Below are positions 37,992-45,306 of a stretch of DNA of 64,000 nucleotides, piece by piece (position 1 is the first letter of the stretch; each line of letters begins with the position of its first letter). The notes under the pieces are model-generated. The model was given only the letters and a program-made list of their open reading frames with translations. It ran no database searches and had not been told where the DNA came from. The translations under genes and the position numbers were made by a program. The DNA lies in assembly GCF_018221685.1 (NCBI RefSeq), contig NZ_JAGJTM010000003.1, forward strand, positions 246,072-310,071, in the 5' to 3' direction. The stretch comes from Bombella apis. Its GTDB lineage: Bacteria; Pseudomonadota; Alphaproteobacteria; Acetobacterales; Acetobacteraceae.

Positions 37992-38621
37992 ATGAAAAAA
38001 TTCCTCCTCACACTCAGCGAATATAACCGCATCCATCAGGTGGCGCGTGGCGTGATCGAAGGCCTAGGCACCGCCGAACGGTCCTGCATCTTCTTCGCCG
38101 TCTTCGGGGCCTACATCCTAGAGACGCGCTACAAAATCCCGGCGACGGCAGTCGCTGGTAATCTCGCCATCTGCATTAGCGACGAACCAAAGGTCGCCTT
38201 TTTTGGTCGCAATGAAGGCGGCCAGATAGTCGCAGATTCCGATGGCTTCCATATGTGGGTCCAGACCGATACCCACATCATCGATTTCATGGCCCCGATC
38301 TTCCCGGAGTCTTTCGCGGGCACAACGGGCGACACGGTCATACCGCGTAAGATGCTGCAACGACCGAACGCCACCGAAGCGTACGATCTGGATAGCCTGA
38401 ATGCCATTGGCGATTTCATTACTCTGCCCAGCCGTGAACTGACCCACACGCTCCTCGAAAAATTTGGCAAGCGTCCGGCCAATTCGGATTTGATCCATGT
38501 CGCCGAGACGTGGTTTGGCAAACCGAAGGGCAAGCAACTCGCCACCTTCGCTATGATCAACGATCTCGGCGAGGTGACAAATCTCAAGCTGCCCGCGAAC
38601 GTAGCAACAGGCTCTTGGTAG
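37992..38621 (+). CDS. DUF2026-like, possible papain-fold protein
   Basis: About 209 residues from ATG 37992, which has GAGG eight bases upstream; a longer frame from a TTG lacks this. Cys32 in ERSCIFFAVFGAYIL, His87 in GFHMWVQTDTHIIDFM and Asp98 form the Cys-His-Asp order of papain-like peptidases or transglutaminase folds. It resembles DUF2026 from memory; this needs a profile search. It follows the OLD-like gene after 88 bp and may form a two-gene module with it. Function is unknown. Confidence 0.6.
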   Translation: MKKFLLTLSEYNRIHQVARGVIEGLGTAERSCIFFAVFGAYILETRYKIPATAVAGNLAICISDEPKVAFFGRNEGGQIVADSDGFHMWVQTDTHIIDFMAPIFPESFAGTTGDTVIPRKMLQRPNATEAYDLDSLNAIGDFITLPSRELTHTLLEKFGKRPANSDLIHVAETWFGKPKGKQLATFAMINDLGEVTNLKLPANVATGSW

Positions 38622-38639
38622 TGGTCGATTATGGTGGAT

Positions 38640-38755
38640 AGGGAAACGGCCCGCTCCGACCGTCCCATTACCCCGCCCCCGATTGATACAGGGGAAAGGT
38701 GGGCGCTTGTGTGTGAGCTGCCAACAGCCATTAAGGGTAGAGCGGAGCGCCGAGG
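38640..38755 (-). ncRNA. Candidate DRT3 template RNA
   Basis: This spacer between the convergent DUF2026-like and drt3b stops folds well when read in the RT direction. An outer stem joins 38743-38752 with 38647-38658 (CGGCGCTCCG with CGGAGCGggCCG), and an inner stem joins 38735-38739 with 38669-38673. A GCTG/CAGC hairpin (38717-38728) and a CCCC/GGGG hairpin (38677-38694) flank an unpaired CACACACA tract at 38708-38715. As I recall, published DRT3 systems use an ACACAC template in their RNA. Ends are approximate, and no terminator is obvious. Confidence 0.65.
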
Positions 38756-40825
38756 TTAATATACCTCACGGCTGCGCTTGGCGTCCAGCTCTTTACTGAG
38801 GTCGAATTTGTCGCCCCAGGCGGTGAACCAATGGTCATTGGTCGCCTGAACGGCTCCGAGACCGGCGGCATCCAGACCGAAGATTGCCCCAATGCCATCC
38901 TTGGTTGCATTGCTGATGTAGGGGCACACGATCAAGTCGAGCAGCATGATCAGCGTCTCGGCGTCGTCCGGGCAATGCGCCTTCATGTATTGGAGTTTGG
39001 CGAGGATTTCGGCTTCCACGAAGGCTTTCAGCTTCGCGTACCTGACCTTGTGCTTGATATAGGACAGCAGGATCGTGACCGAGAAATGGTTCATGAAGCC
39101 GGTCGGCCGAATGTAATCTCCGGTAGCCTCTTCCTCCTTGATCAGGAAGTGCCGCAGCAGCACAGAGACCGGCAGCCAGTACTCCCGCCCGATCTGCGAG
39201 AGCGATATTAGCAGGTACAGGCTTTCCACCTCGCGATGCTCGCTCATCGTGTTCTTTTCGAGCTGTTGCATCACGTTGTCGTGGACGTACTTAAACAGAA
39301 GGTGCTTCTGCTCGTAGGGAAGACCTTGCGTGTGGACGAAGTCCACTGAGGTCGCGATCATTCGGCAGATGCGGATGGTGTGATTGACCTTGGGACTCGC
39401 GGAGTAGGCAAAAAATGCGAACTCCATGATAGCCAGCAGGGCGTTGGACAAACGCTTGCGGTCCCGGTCCGATTTGTCGCTCTCAATGTAGGCCTTGAAT
39501 AGCTTCTCGATTTTGTTCTCGATGATCGCGAACGTGTAATTCAGCAGTTCGCCGTAAGTGACGCCGGCCTCCTTAATCGCAGCTTTGTAGCGGATGATTA
39601 ACCGATTAGCGTTGATCGCGCAGGCCAGATTCTTCCTCGGCGATTTGGTCGGATCGGCCAGCGGCTCCTGCTCGCAGGCTGGGTCAATTTGGTCGTTTAA
39701 AAGCGCAGAAATACGCTCTTTGGCGAGCGTAATCTCAGTGATGATCGGCTTCTCATAATGCTTGATTTTCGCGGTGTTGATGCTGAGCTTCTTGCCCTTG
39801 AGGATTTGCTGGAGCGTCTCGAAAATCTTGAGCTGCGTTGATTCCTCATTGTAGAAAACGAAGAAGTCATCGACATAGCGGAAAATCTCGTAATCCACCT
39901 TGTGGCGGAGGTTGGCCTTTGCCAATTGCTTGAGCAGCTCGGCATCCACCGACTGCAAAATGATCTCGGCGAAAATCCGCGAAAACTCGGGGCCGATTAC
40001 GATGCCGTTTGTCTCTCTATGATTCAAATTCTGCATAAGGGCGTCGAAACGCCCCGCGAAGGTGCGCTTTGACTCTTCTAGTTTAAATTTCGTTTGGTCC
40101 TTGCCCAGAACCGCCCAAGGCAGCGAGTGGGTATAGATGCTGTCAAAGCATTTGCTGACATCGATCTGTACCATCGCATCATACTTCTTCTCGCTGCGAT
40201 GGTATTTGTAGGATTCGAAGAAGCGATGGATGTTCCGGTATTTCCGGTAAACAAAGTAGGATCCAAGTTGCTCATACTCGCGATCCTCCTCCTCCAGCCC
40301 TGCCACGGAGTCCAGCCTCTCCTCATGCAGCTTGTCTTTAAAATAGGCATAGCGTGACACCGACACCGGGCGGCGGATCGAAAATTCGCTGACCGACGTA
40401 TGGTAGATAATCAACGCGCTGTGGGTCGCATAGAAGCTCGCGACAGCGACCTGATTGCGCGGGTGGACGACGCTCAGGGTGCGACCGTCCAAATTGTGCG
40501 CGACCCGGAAATTAAACGGGATCGTCGCCATCTCGCACTTGTTGTAGGGCGCTGACCGTATGGTCTTCTCTTTGCCCCATTCGGTCACCACGCTGGCATT
40601 GATGGGCGTGGCAGCCTTGATGCCGAACAAAAGACGCATCGTGCAGTCGAGCGCGTCGGTCTTGCAAACCCAGCGCAACTGCCCTTTTTCAATCTCCACG
40701 CTATTGTCGCGCAGGAAGCGATAATAACCCCGGTTCGAAAATGTCGGTGGCACCTCGAACGGTAGCATGTCCGTGAGGATGGATCGTTGTTTCCGATGAG
40801 TAAGTGAAATGCGGCGCTTAGGCAT
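38756..40825 (-). CDS. drt3b: Defence-associated reverse transcriptase Drt3b
   Basis: A 689-residue RT. The palm contains QIDVSKCFDSI (motif A, near residue 221), NGIVIGPEFSRIFAEIIL (motif B), FRYVDDFFVF (catalytic YVDD, near 315) and KLSINTAKIKH (motif D). An N-terminal extension of about 200 residues and an alpha-helical C-terminus of about 300 residues fit the UG8-type subunit of DRT3. The start overlaps the stop of the upstream RT gene by eight bases (ATGCCTAA). Known DRT3 systems make alternating dinucleotide DNA during phage defence. Confidence 0.85.
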   Translation of the reverse strand: MPKRRISLTHRKQRSILTDMLPFEVPPTFSNRGYYRFLRDNSVEIEKGQLRWVCKTDALDCTMRLLFGIKAATPINASVVTEWGKEKTIRSAPYNKCEMATIPFNFRVAHNLDGRTLSVVHPRNQVAVASFYATHSALIIYHTSVSEFSIRRPVSVSRYAYFKDKLHEERLDSVAGLEEEDREYEQLGSYFVYRKYRNIHRFFESYKYHRSEKKYDAMVQIDVSKCFDSIYTHSLPWAVLGKDQTKFKLEESKRTFAGRFDALMQNLNHRETNGIVIGPEFSRIFAEIILQSVDAELLKQLAKANLRHKVDYEIFRYVDDFFVFYNEESTQLKIFETLQQILKGKKLSINTAKIKHYEKPIITEITLAKERISALLNDQIDPACEQEPLADPTKSPRKNLACAINANRLIIRYKAAIKEAGVTYGELLNYTFAIIENKIEKLFKAYIESDKSDRDRKRLSNALLAIMEFAFFAYSASPKVNHTIRICRMIATSVDFVHTQGLPYEQKHLLFKYVHDNVMQQLEKNTMSEHREVESLYLLISLSQIGREYWLPVSVLLRHFLIKEEEATGDYIRPTGFMNHFSVTILLSYIKHKVRYAKLKAFVEAEILAKLQYMKAHCPDDAETLIMLLDLIVCPYISNATKDGIGAIFGLDAAGLGAVQATNDHWFTAWGDKFDLSKELDAKRSREVY

Positions 40826-41903
40826 ATTTCCATGCCCTCACGATTGTCTGCAATTCGCGCGCGCTGAAATGATGATACCGGCGTTGCTCGAATCCAGTGG
40901 TAAATTTGAGCTTCTTCAATTTCTTTTGCAGGCTGCCGCTATGTAGCGTCCCGATCAGCGCCTTCAGTTCCTGGTCGAGCTGGCCGAAGCTCGTTAGGTC
41001 GGTCGCGATTGAGTTGTTGTAGTAGATGCCGGTAGCCGCGCGAGATTTGCTGTTTGAAAGCCGCGTGTTGCCGGTCAGGAATTTGATTCGCCATATCAAC
41101 TCCCGGTAAGCGCGCCGCGTGCGCAGCGAGCGCTCCATCCGATACTCCTCAAATGCGGCTTTCATCCGCGTGCGATATTTTTCTACCTTCGCCGTGCTGG
41201 GCGCGATCTCGCATTTTCCGGCATTTATATTGAATTTATAACCGAGGTACTCGAAGTCCTGTGGGTTCGGGTCAGGAAAGGCAAAATCATGTGTCTTCGC
41301 TGCATTGTGCGCAAGCCCGTTCTTGCCGAAGATGTCGATGATCTGGTCCTTGTAGGAGCCAAGGTTATTGCCAGCCGGGGGCCGTGCGAAGACGGCCACG
41401 ATATCGTCGACGAACCGGCAATAGAGAACTAGACCGGGTATCATCCGGATCGCGTTATCAACGGGACGCAGGTAAAATTCGGCGAGGTAGGCACTGATGC
41501 CGACCCCGCGCGGTACGCCAACTGAGGTGCCAGACTTCACGCCATACGAAACCAGAACTTGCTTGATGTACTTCTTCGATGCGGGGCTTAGGAGCTGGTC
41601 GCTGTCGAGCTTTTCAAGAAGTTTTTTTCTGTCTATGCTCTCGTAGAATGAAGAAATATCGGTTCGGACCAGTTCCAAAGGAAAATTGCTGCCTAGCATG
41701 TCGCGAATCTGGCAGACAAGGTCGTGGCGGTTCGCCTGCTTGACCTTGTAGATACGGTTGATATTGCGCTGGAGTTGCTTGATGACGAAGAAGGTCTCGG
41801 GCTCAGCGTCGATGCAAAAAACCGACTTCCCACTCGGGCCGTCCTTTTTAGACAGCTCAATATTGAATGTGGACTTGAGAATTTTTTGGCTTATCTCGTC
41901 CAT
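40818..41903 (-). CDS. drt3a: Defence-associated reverse transcriptase Drt3a, main part
   Basis: A 361-residue open frame holding the RT core: VRTDISSFYESI (motif A, residues 79-90), GTSVGVPRGVGISAYLAEFY (motif B), YCRFVDDIVAVF (FVDD at 164-167) and the LGYKF block. It matches the UG3-type partner of Drt3b. The first ATG of this frame (41903) has no ribosome-binding site, and homology continues upstream in another frame at 41936-42163. The gene therefore appears to be a single ~448-codon gene broken by one base. The overlap with drt3b indicates an operon. Confidence 0.82.
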   Translation of the reverse strand: MDEISQKILKSTFNIELSKKDGPSGKSVFCIDAEPETFFVIKQLQRNINRIYKVKQANRHDLVCQIRDMLGSNFPLELVRTDISSFYESIDRKKLLEKLDSDQLLSPASKKYIKQVLVSYGVKSGTSVGVPRGVGISAYLAEFYLRPVDNAIRMIPGLVLYCRFVDDIVAVFARPPAGNNLGSYKDQIIDIFGKNGLAHNAAKTHDFAFPDPNPQDFEYLGYKFNINAGKCEIAPSTAKVEKYRTRMKAAFEEYRMERSLRTRRAYRELIWRIKFLTGNTRLSNSKSRAATGIYYNNSIATDLTSFGQLDQELKALIGTLHSGSLQKKLKKLKFTTGFEQRRYHHFSARELQTIVRAWKYA

Positions 41904-41935
41904 CAGGCCATCGACAGCGGCTGATTTGTCCGCCT

Positions 41936-42163
41936 TTAGAGCGGTGAGTCGTTTTGCAGAACCAGCAATGTAGCCTGGAACTCTTCCGCATTCATTGTCG
42001 TTCGAGCGGCGCGATGATCACGAATGTCCTGCACCTTTGTGCGAACAGCAAGAGTGAGCGGTTCGAGCGACGGAAAGTAACGGTTCGCCAAGTCCAGACC
42101 CTTGCGGTTCTCGGCGTCATAAATGCGGCGGAAGTTCTCCGCTGTGAACATCTGATCGAGCAT
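41936..42163 (-). CDS. drt3a: Drt3a N-terminal fragment, out of frame
   Basis: A 75-residue frame starting MLDQMFTAENFRRIYDAENR, then KGLDLANRYFPSLEP, which resembles the N-terminus of Drt3a-type RTs as I remember them. It ends at a TAA (41936-41938), and the next frame continues ALKADKSAAVDGLMDEIS, so restoring one base near 41939 would join them. Alternatives are a sequencing error, a real mutation or frameshifting; I see no classical slippery heptamer at the stop. Confidence 0.65.
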   Translation of the reverse strand: MLDQMFTAENFRRIYDAENRKGLDLANRYFPSLEPLTLAVRTKVQDIRDHRAARTTMNAEEFQATLLVLQNDSPL

Positions 42164-42758
42164 TCCTAAGGTAACATCCTGTGGCTCGGTTGCGATTGCG
42201 TTCGAGAAGAGGGTTATCCCACAAGGCTCTATTGCGGGTCGTTGGCGGGGAGATGTTTTGGTTGAGAATGGCCGCTAGGAGGTTCATCCAGACAAAACAA
42301 TCGGTGATTTCCTAATAAAGTAGGAAATTCTCGCGACAGATGGCAACTGTTGAAGCAACAATATTAAAAATGACTTCTGTTGATTGATCCGAATGCAACA
42401 GTGAAGTGCGTTCAAATAAACGTGGCAGACGCCAAAAAAATCCTCCCTCACTCCATTAAAATTTATATCGTACAGACCAAACTATTGCTGCGTGAGAACG
42501 TGGTCGTCAAGACGTCGCGGTGCCCCGGCTAGCTGCAAGGTGCCTTTTCACTAAGGGCTTTGCCCTCGCGCCAGCAAGGTAAGTGGAACCGTCTGGGGCG
42601 GTATCCCCAGCCTTCCGCACCCCAATGGGCTTGTGCAGACCGGGTGATCCCCCTCCACCCCGGCCGCCCTTGCTCGTTGCTACCCCAGTCTCGGCGACGG
42701 CCAGAAGGTCAGGCGCGGCGTTCCGCTTCGCTGACCTTCAGACCCGAGGATCAGAGAC
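42164..42758. other. 595-bp spacer: DRT3 promoter side and structured ardA leader
   Basis: No gene is seen. The left 300 bp are AT-rich, hold the DRT3 promoter region and contain the perfect repeat ATTTCCTA-ATAAAG-TAGGAAAT (42307-42328). The right part is GC-rich and has hairpins at 42554-42566, 42593-42610 and 42704-42739 before ardA. The change near 42480 probably marks the join between defence cargo and ICE backbone. Confidence 0.55.
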
Positions 42759-43286
42759 ATGACCAACGTATCGGACCGCAATCCCCGCATCTACGTGGCC
42801 TGCCTTGCCGCCTACAACAACGGCTTTCTGCATGGAGCTTGGATCGAGGCGGATCAGGACGCCGACCAGATCAGGGACGAGATTGCCGCGATGCTTGGCC
42901 GTTCCCCTGTCGAGGACGCGGAGGAATACGCCATTCACGACTATGAGGGGTTCGAGGGCGTCAGCATCTCCGAACATGCCGGCATCGACAGCGTGGCGCG
43001 GATGGCCGCTTTCATCGCAGAGCATGGCGCGCTTGGCACCGGCCTGCTGGAGCAGTTCAGCGGCGACATGGACCAAGCAGAATCCATCTTGGAGGACTGC
43101 TATCACGGTCAGTTCGCCAGCCTTGCCGACTATATGGAGGAGTTGACCACTGAAAGTGTCACGATCCCCGAGGCGCTGCGCTACTATGTCGATTGGGACG
43201 CGATGGCGCGCGACGCCGAGATGGGCGGCGACCTGTTCACCATTGAGACCGCGCACGGCGAAGTGCATGTGTTTTCCAACAGGTGA
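42759..43286 (+). CDS. ardA: Antirestriction protein ArdA
   Basis: A 175-residue acidic protein. ArdA mimics B-form DNA and blocks type I restriction when a conjugative element enters a new host. Family blocks are PRIYVACLAAYNNGFLHGAW, EEYAIHDYEGF and LADYMEELTTESVTIPEALR, with the C-terminal YVDWDAMARD and HVFSNR. Acidic residues dominate throughout. It is the first gene of the ICE backbone after the defence segment and lies behind a structured leader. Confidence 0.93.
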   Translation: MTNVSDRNPRIYVACLAAYNNGFLHGAWIEADQDADQIRDEIAAMLGRSPVEDAEEYAIHDYEGFEGVSISEHAGIDSVARMAAFIAEHGALGTGLLEQFSGDMDQAESILEDCYHGQFASLADYMEELTTESVTIPEALRYYVDWDAMARDAEMGGDLFTIETAHGEVHVFSNR

Positions 43287-43480
43287 AAACATGACTGCCT
43301 GTCCGTGCTCATACGGGCAGGCATCTCGAAAGCACCGGCTGTTGCCAAGCTAAAAACACCAAAGAATGATCGGGTTAGCCGCTCAACGTATCTGTCTTGA
43401 GCGGCTTCTTTCTTTCCCGTGATCCTTGAACCTCTCTTTGCTGGGCGCTGCCCAGCATCCCGGCTTGAGGAGGTGACGCC

Positions 43481-43696
43481 ATGCTTAGCATCGATTGGCG
43501 ATCTCCGGCGGCATACGGGCACACAAAGCAAATCCCGGCCGCTGGTTTCGCTTGGGAATATCTACGCCGCAATGACGATTATCGTCGGGAGTTTCGCACC
43601 ATCGCACTGGCCGATGGACCGAACGGCCACGACCTCGAAACTTTCGCAGCTCGCTGGGGGTTGCGATTTCCCGTGCGATCCCGACGCACCGCATGA
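43481..43696 (+). CDS. FseA-like excision activator, N-terminal frame (DUF6499-like)
   Basis: A 71-residue frame with a strong GAGGAGGTGACGCC site before its ATG. It contains IDWRSPAAYGHTKQIPAAGF and AWEYLRRNDDYRREF, typical of the short N-terminal domain found before DUF2285. Homology passes to the next frame at TTT CCC GTG (43667-43675): a +1 slip on CCC-G gives TGC GAT CCC. In ICEMlSym-type elements the homologous pair msi172-msi171 is joined by +1 programmed frameshifting to make FseA, activator of rdfS. Confidence 0.8.
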   Translation: MLSIDWRSPAAYGHTKQIPAAGFAWEYLRRNDDYRREFRTIALADGPNGHDLETFAARWGLRFPVRSRRTA

Positions 43697-44264
43697 CCAG
43701 CAATCCCCAATCTGGACGCCGAGCCTTCAACCGCAAGCGGTAACGCTGTCGCCGGTCAGTCACAAGGACGGCTACACCGAACCGATATTGACGCTGGCGC
43801 ATCTCGACGGCCTCAACCTGCGTCGCGCCGTAGATGGCTGGCACGGTATTTGGCAGGTGGATGGCGTCAAACATCAATTTTGGCTGCCCGAGGCGATGCC
43901 CGACGCAGCCGCCTCCTATGCCGTCACCCTGCCGATGGATTCCTTTCTGGAGCTGCGCGCCCACGCCGCCCGCCGTCTTTGGCGGTCCCTCAACGGCCGC
44001 GCACCCGGTCCCGACTTCCGTGCCGTTCCCGCGCAGCTCCGGCAATGGCATATCCTGTCGCTACGCGCGCTCGACGCCCGGCTGCGCGGTGAGAGCTATC
44101 GCACCATCGCCGAAGTCCTGCTCGGCTTTCGCGGCACCAAGGAGGATTTCGAGAACGATCCGCGCAAGAACAAGGCCCGCCGCCTGGTCGCGCACGGTAT
44201 CAAGATGATGCGGGGCGGCTATCGCCTGCTGCTTCAATATCCGATCAAATCCGGCAAGCGTTAA
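43674..44264 (+). CDS. FseA-like excision activator, DUF2285 frame
   Basis: Continuation of the preceding protein in the +1 frame, about 196 residues; the fused product would be about 260 residues. It contains VDGWHGIWQVDGVKHQFWLP, FLELRAHAARRLWRSL and the DUF2285 segment GESYRTIAEVLLGFRGTKED, then ARRLVAHGIKMMRGGYRLLL. The frame is open upstream, but no good start with a ribosome-binding site precedes the domain, which supports frameshift expression. Likely role: activates excision through the HTH gene at 45037. Confidence 0.8.
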   Translation, partial: CDPDAPHDQQSPIWTPSLQPQAVTLSPVSHKDGYTEPILTLAHLDGLNLRRAVDGWHGIWQVDGVKHQFWLPEAMPDAAASYAVTLPMDSFLELRAHAARRLWRSLNGRAPGPDFRAVPAQLRQWHILSLRALDARLRGESYRTIAEVLLGFRGTKEDFENDPRKNKARRLVAHGIKMMRGGYRLLLQYPIKSGKR

Positions 44265-44281
44265 TCGTGCGGGCGTGGCGC

Positions 44282-44575
44282 TCAAGCCTTGTTGGCTGCC
44301 GCCTGCTCCAGAATCTTCCGGTAGCCTTCACGCGATAGCCACTGCGCGCGTTCGAGATGGCTTTGCCAGCAACGGCGGGTCCGAAGTTCCTCGGCTACCG
44401 GATCGCGGTGCAGCACGATCCGCGCAACTTCCTTCCAGTCCGCGCCCTCGGCCTTCGCATCCAGAAGGCGCAGATAGGTGACGTAGTGCCGTTCGTCATA
44501 GGCGGTTATGGCATCGCCGGTCGGCGCTTCATCATCCACATCGGGATCGAGTTCGACGGGAGTTCGCATGGTCAT
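44282..44575 (-). CDS. DUF2285 protein, QseM-like antiactivator
   Basis: A 97-residue protein made almost entirely of a DUF2285 domain (TYLRLLDAKAEGADWKEVAR, then ARIVLHRDP and LERAQWLSREGYRKILEQAA). It is encoded opposite to the fseA-like gene. In ICEMlSym, QseM is a small DUF2285 protein that binds FseA and TraR to hold transfer off, so an antiactivator role is inferred. Its upstream region is long and highly structured. No qseC-like partner was recognised. Confidence 0.75.
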   Translation of the reverse strand: MTMRTPVELDPDVDDEAPTGDAITAYDERHYVTYLRLLDAKAEGADWKEVARIVLHRDPVAEELRTRRCWQSHLERAQWLSREGYRKILEQAAANKA

Positions 44576-45036
44576 TCCCCGTATTCGGAGAGAGCTTTGT
44601 CTGCGGTGCGCCCCCGCAAACGATTCTCTCTGACTCTTGGTGATCGGGGAGTTCGAAACCGCTGTTACACGGCCCCATGGCCTTTAGCTCGGAAAGCCTG
44701 TTGTATACGCCACAGGCTCCCCGACCATAGGTCAAGGAGTGCGGTGCCGTAACGGCCGGCACCAAACGGTAACAGAGGGGTTTCGACGCCCCGGAGCAGC
44801 GCGTCTGCTCCACCCACATTCTTAGCCGAACCGCGTGCGAATGTCTTCGCCTATTCGGCGCGGCAGGCGATGAGCCGCTGAATTTCCTCACCTATTAGCC
44901 GCGTGATTCCCCCGAAGGGGGGTGCCGCCAGTGCATAGGCGCAAATGCGGCACGCTACGCGCCGCCGATCCCTCGCCATGGTTCGCCACAGTCCGCTGCC
45001 GCTCCCCCGCAGCCCAATCCCGACTGGAGGTGATCC
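44576..45036. other. Structured 461-bp region between DUF2285 and HTH genes
   Basis: No gene is supported. Clustered perfect stems are TCGGGGAG/CTCCCCGA (44644-44651 with 44717-44724), GCCTGT/ACAGGC (44696-44717), GGTGCCG/CGGCACC (44743-44763), GGGG/CCCC (44777-44792), GGAGCAG/CTGCTCC (44793-44811) and CCCCC-GAA-GGGGG (44909-44921). It may be a regulatory leader of the minus-strand DUF2285 gene or a protein-binding region. Confidence 0.55.
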
Positions 45037-45306
45037 ATGCCCAACCCGCTTGCGGGCCTGCCGCCGCGCCTGCTGCGCACCAAGGAAGCCGCGCGCTTCC
45101 TCGGCATATCCATTCGCACCCTTGAGAAACATCGCACCTACGGCACCGGCCCGACCTATCGCAAGGTCGGCGGCCGTGTCCTCTACACCGTCCGCGATCT
45201 GGAAGACTGGAGCGCGGTCGGCGAACGCAAATCCACCCGTGAAAAGACCGCCGGCATCGTCTTTCCGGCGCGTCCGCTCACCCCCGAAGAACGGGGCGAC
45301 CGCTAG
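45037..45306 (+). CDS. Excisionase-like HTH protein (RdfS type)
   Basis: An 89-residue protein with an AlpA/Xis-like winged HTH: LLRTKEAARFLGISIRTLEK, then GTGPTYRKVGGRVLYTVRDL. GGAGGTGATCC before the ATG is a near-perfect ribosome-binding site. In this ICE family RdfS is the recombination directionality factor that drives excision and is activated by FseA. Its position after the DUF2285 genes and before repA supports this. The stop abuts the repA start (TAGATG). Confidence 0.82.
   Translation: MPNPLAGLPPRLLRTKEAARFLGISIRTLEKHRTYGTGPTYRKVGGRVLYTVRDLEDWSAVGERKSTREKTAGIVFPARPLTPEERGDR

Noticed and set aside
38756..42163. Retron or group II intron origin for the RT genes
   Set aside because: There are two overlapping RT genes, no maturase or endonuclease domain, no intron boundaries and no msr/msd-type inverted repeat upstream; the DRT3 pair fits better.
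43674..44264. Treating the DUF2285 frame as a pseudogene
   Set aside because: The homologous pair in a well-studied ICE is joined by programmed +1 frameshifting, and a CCC-G slip site is present at the switch.
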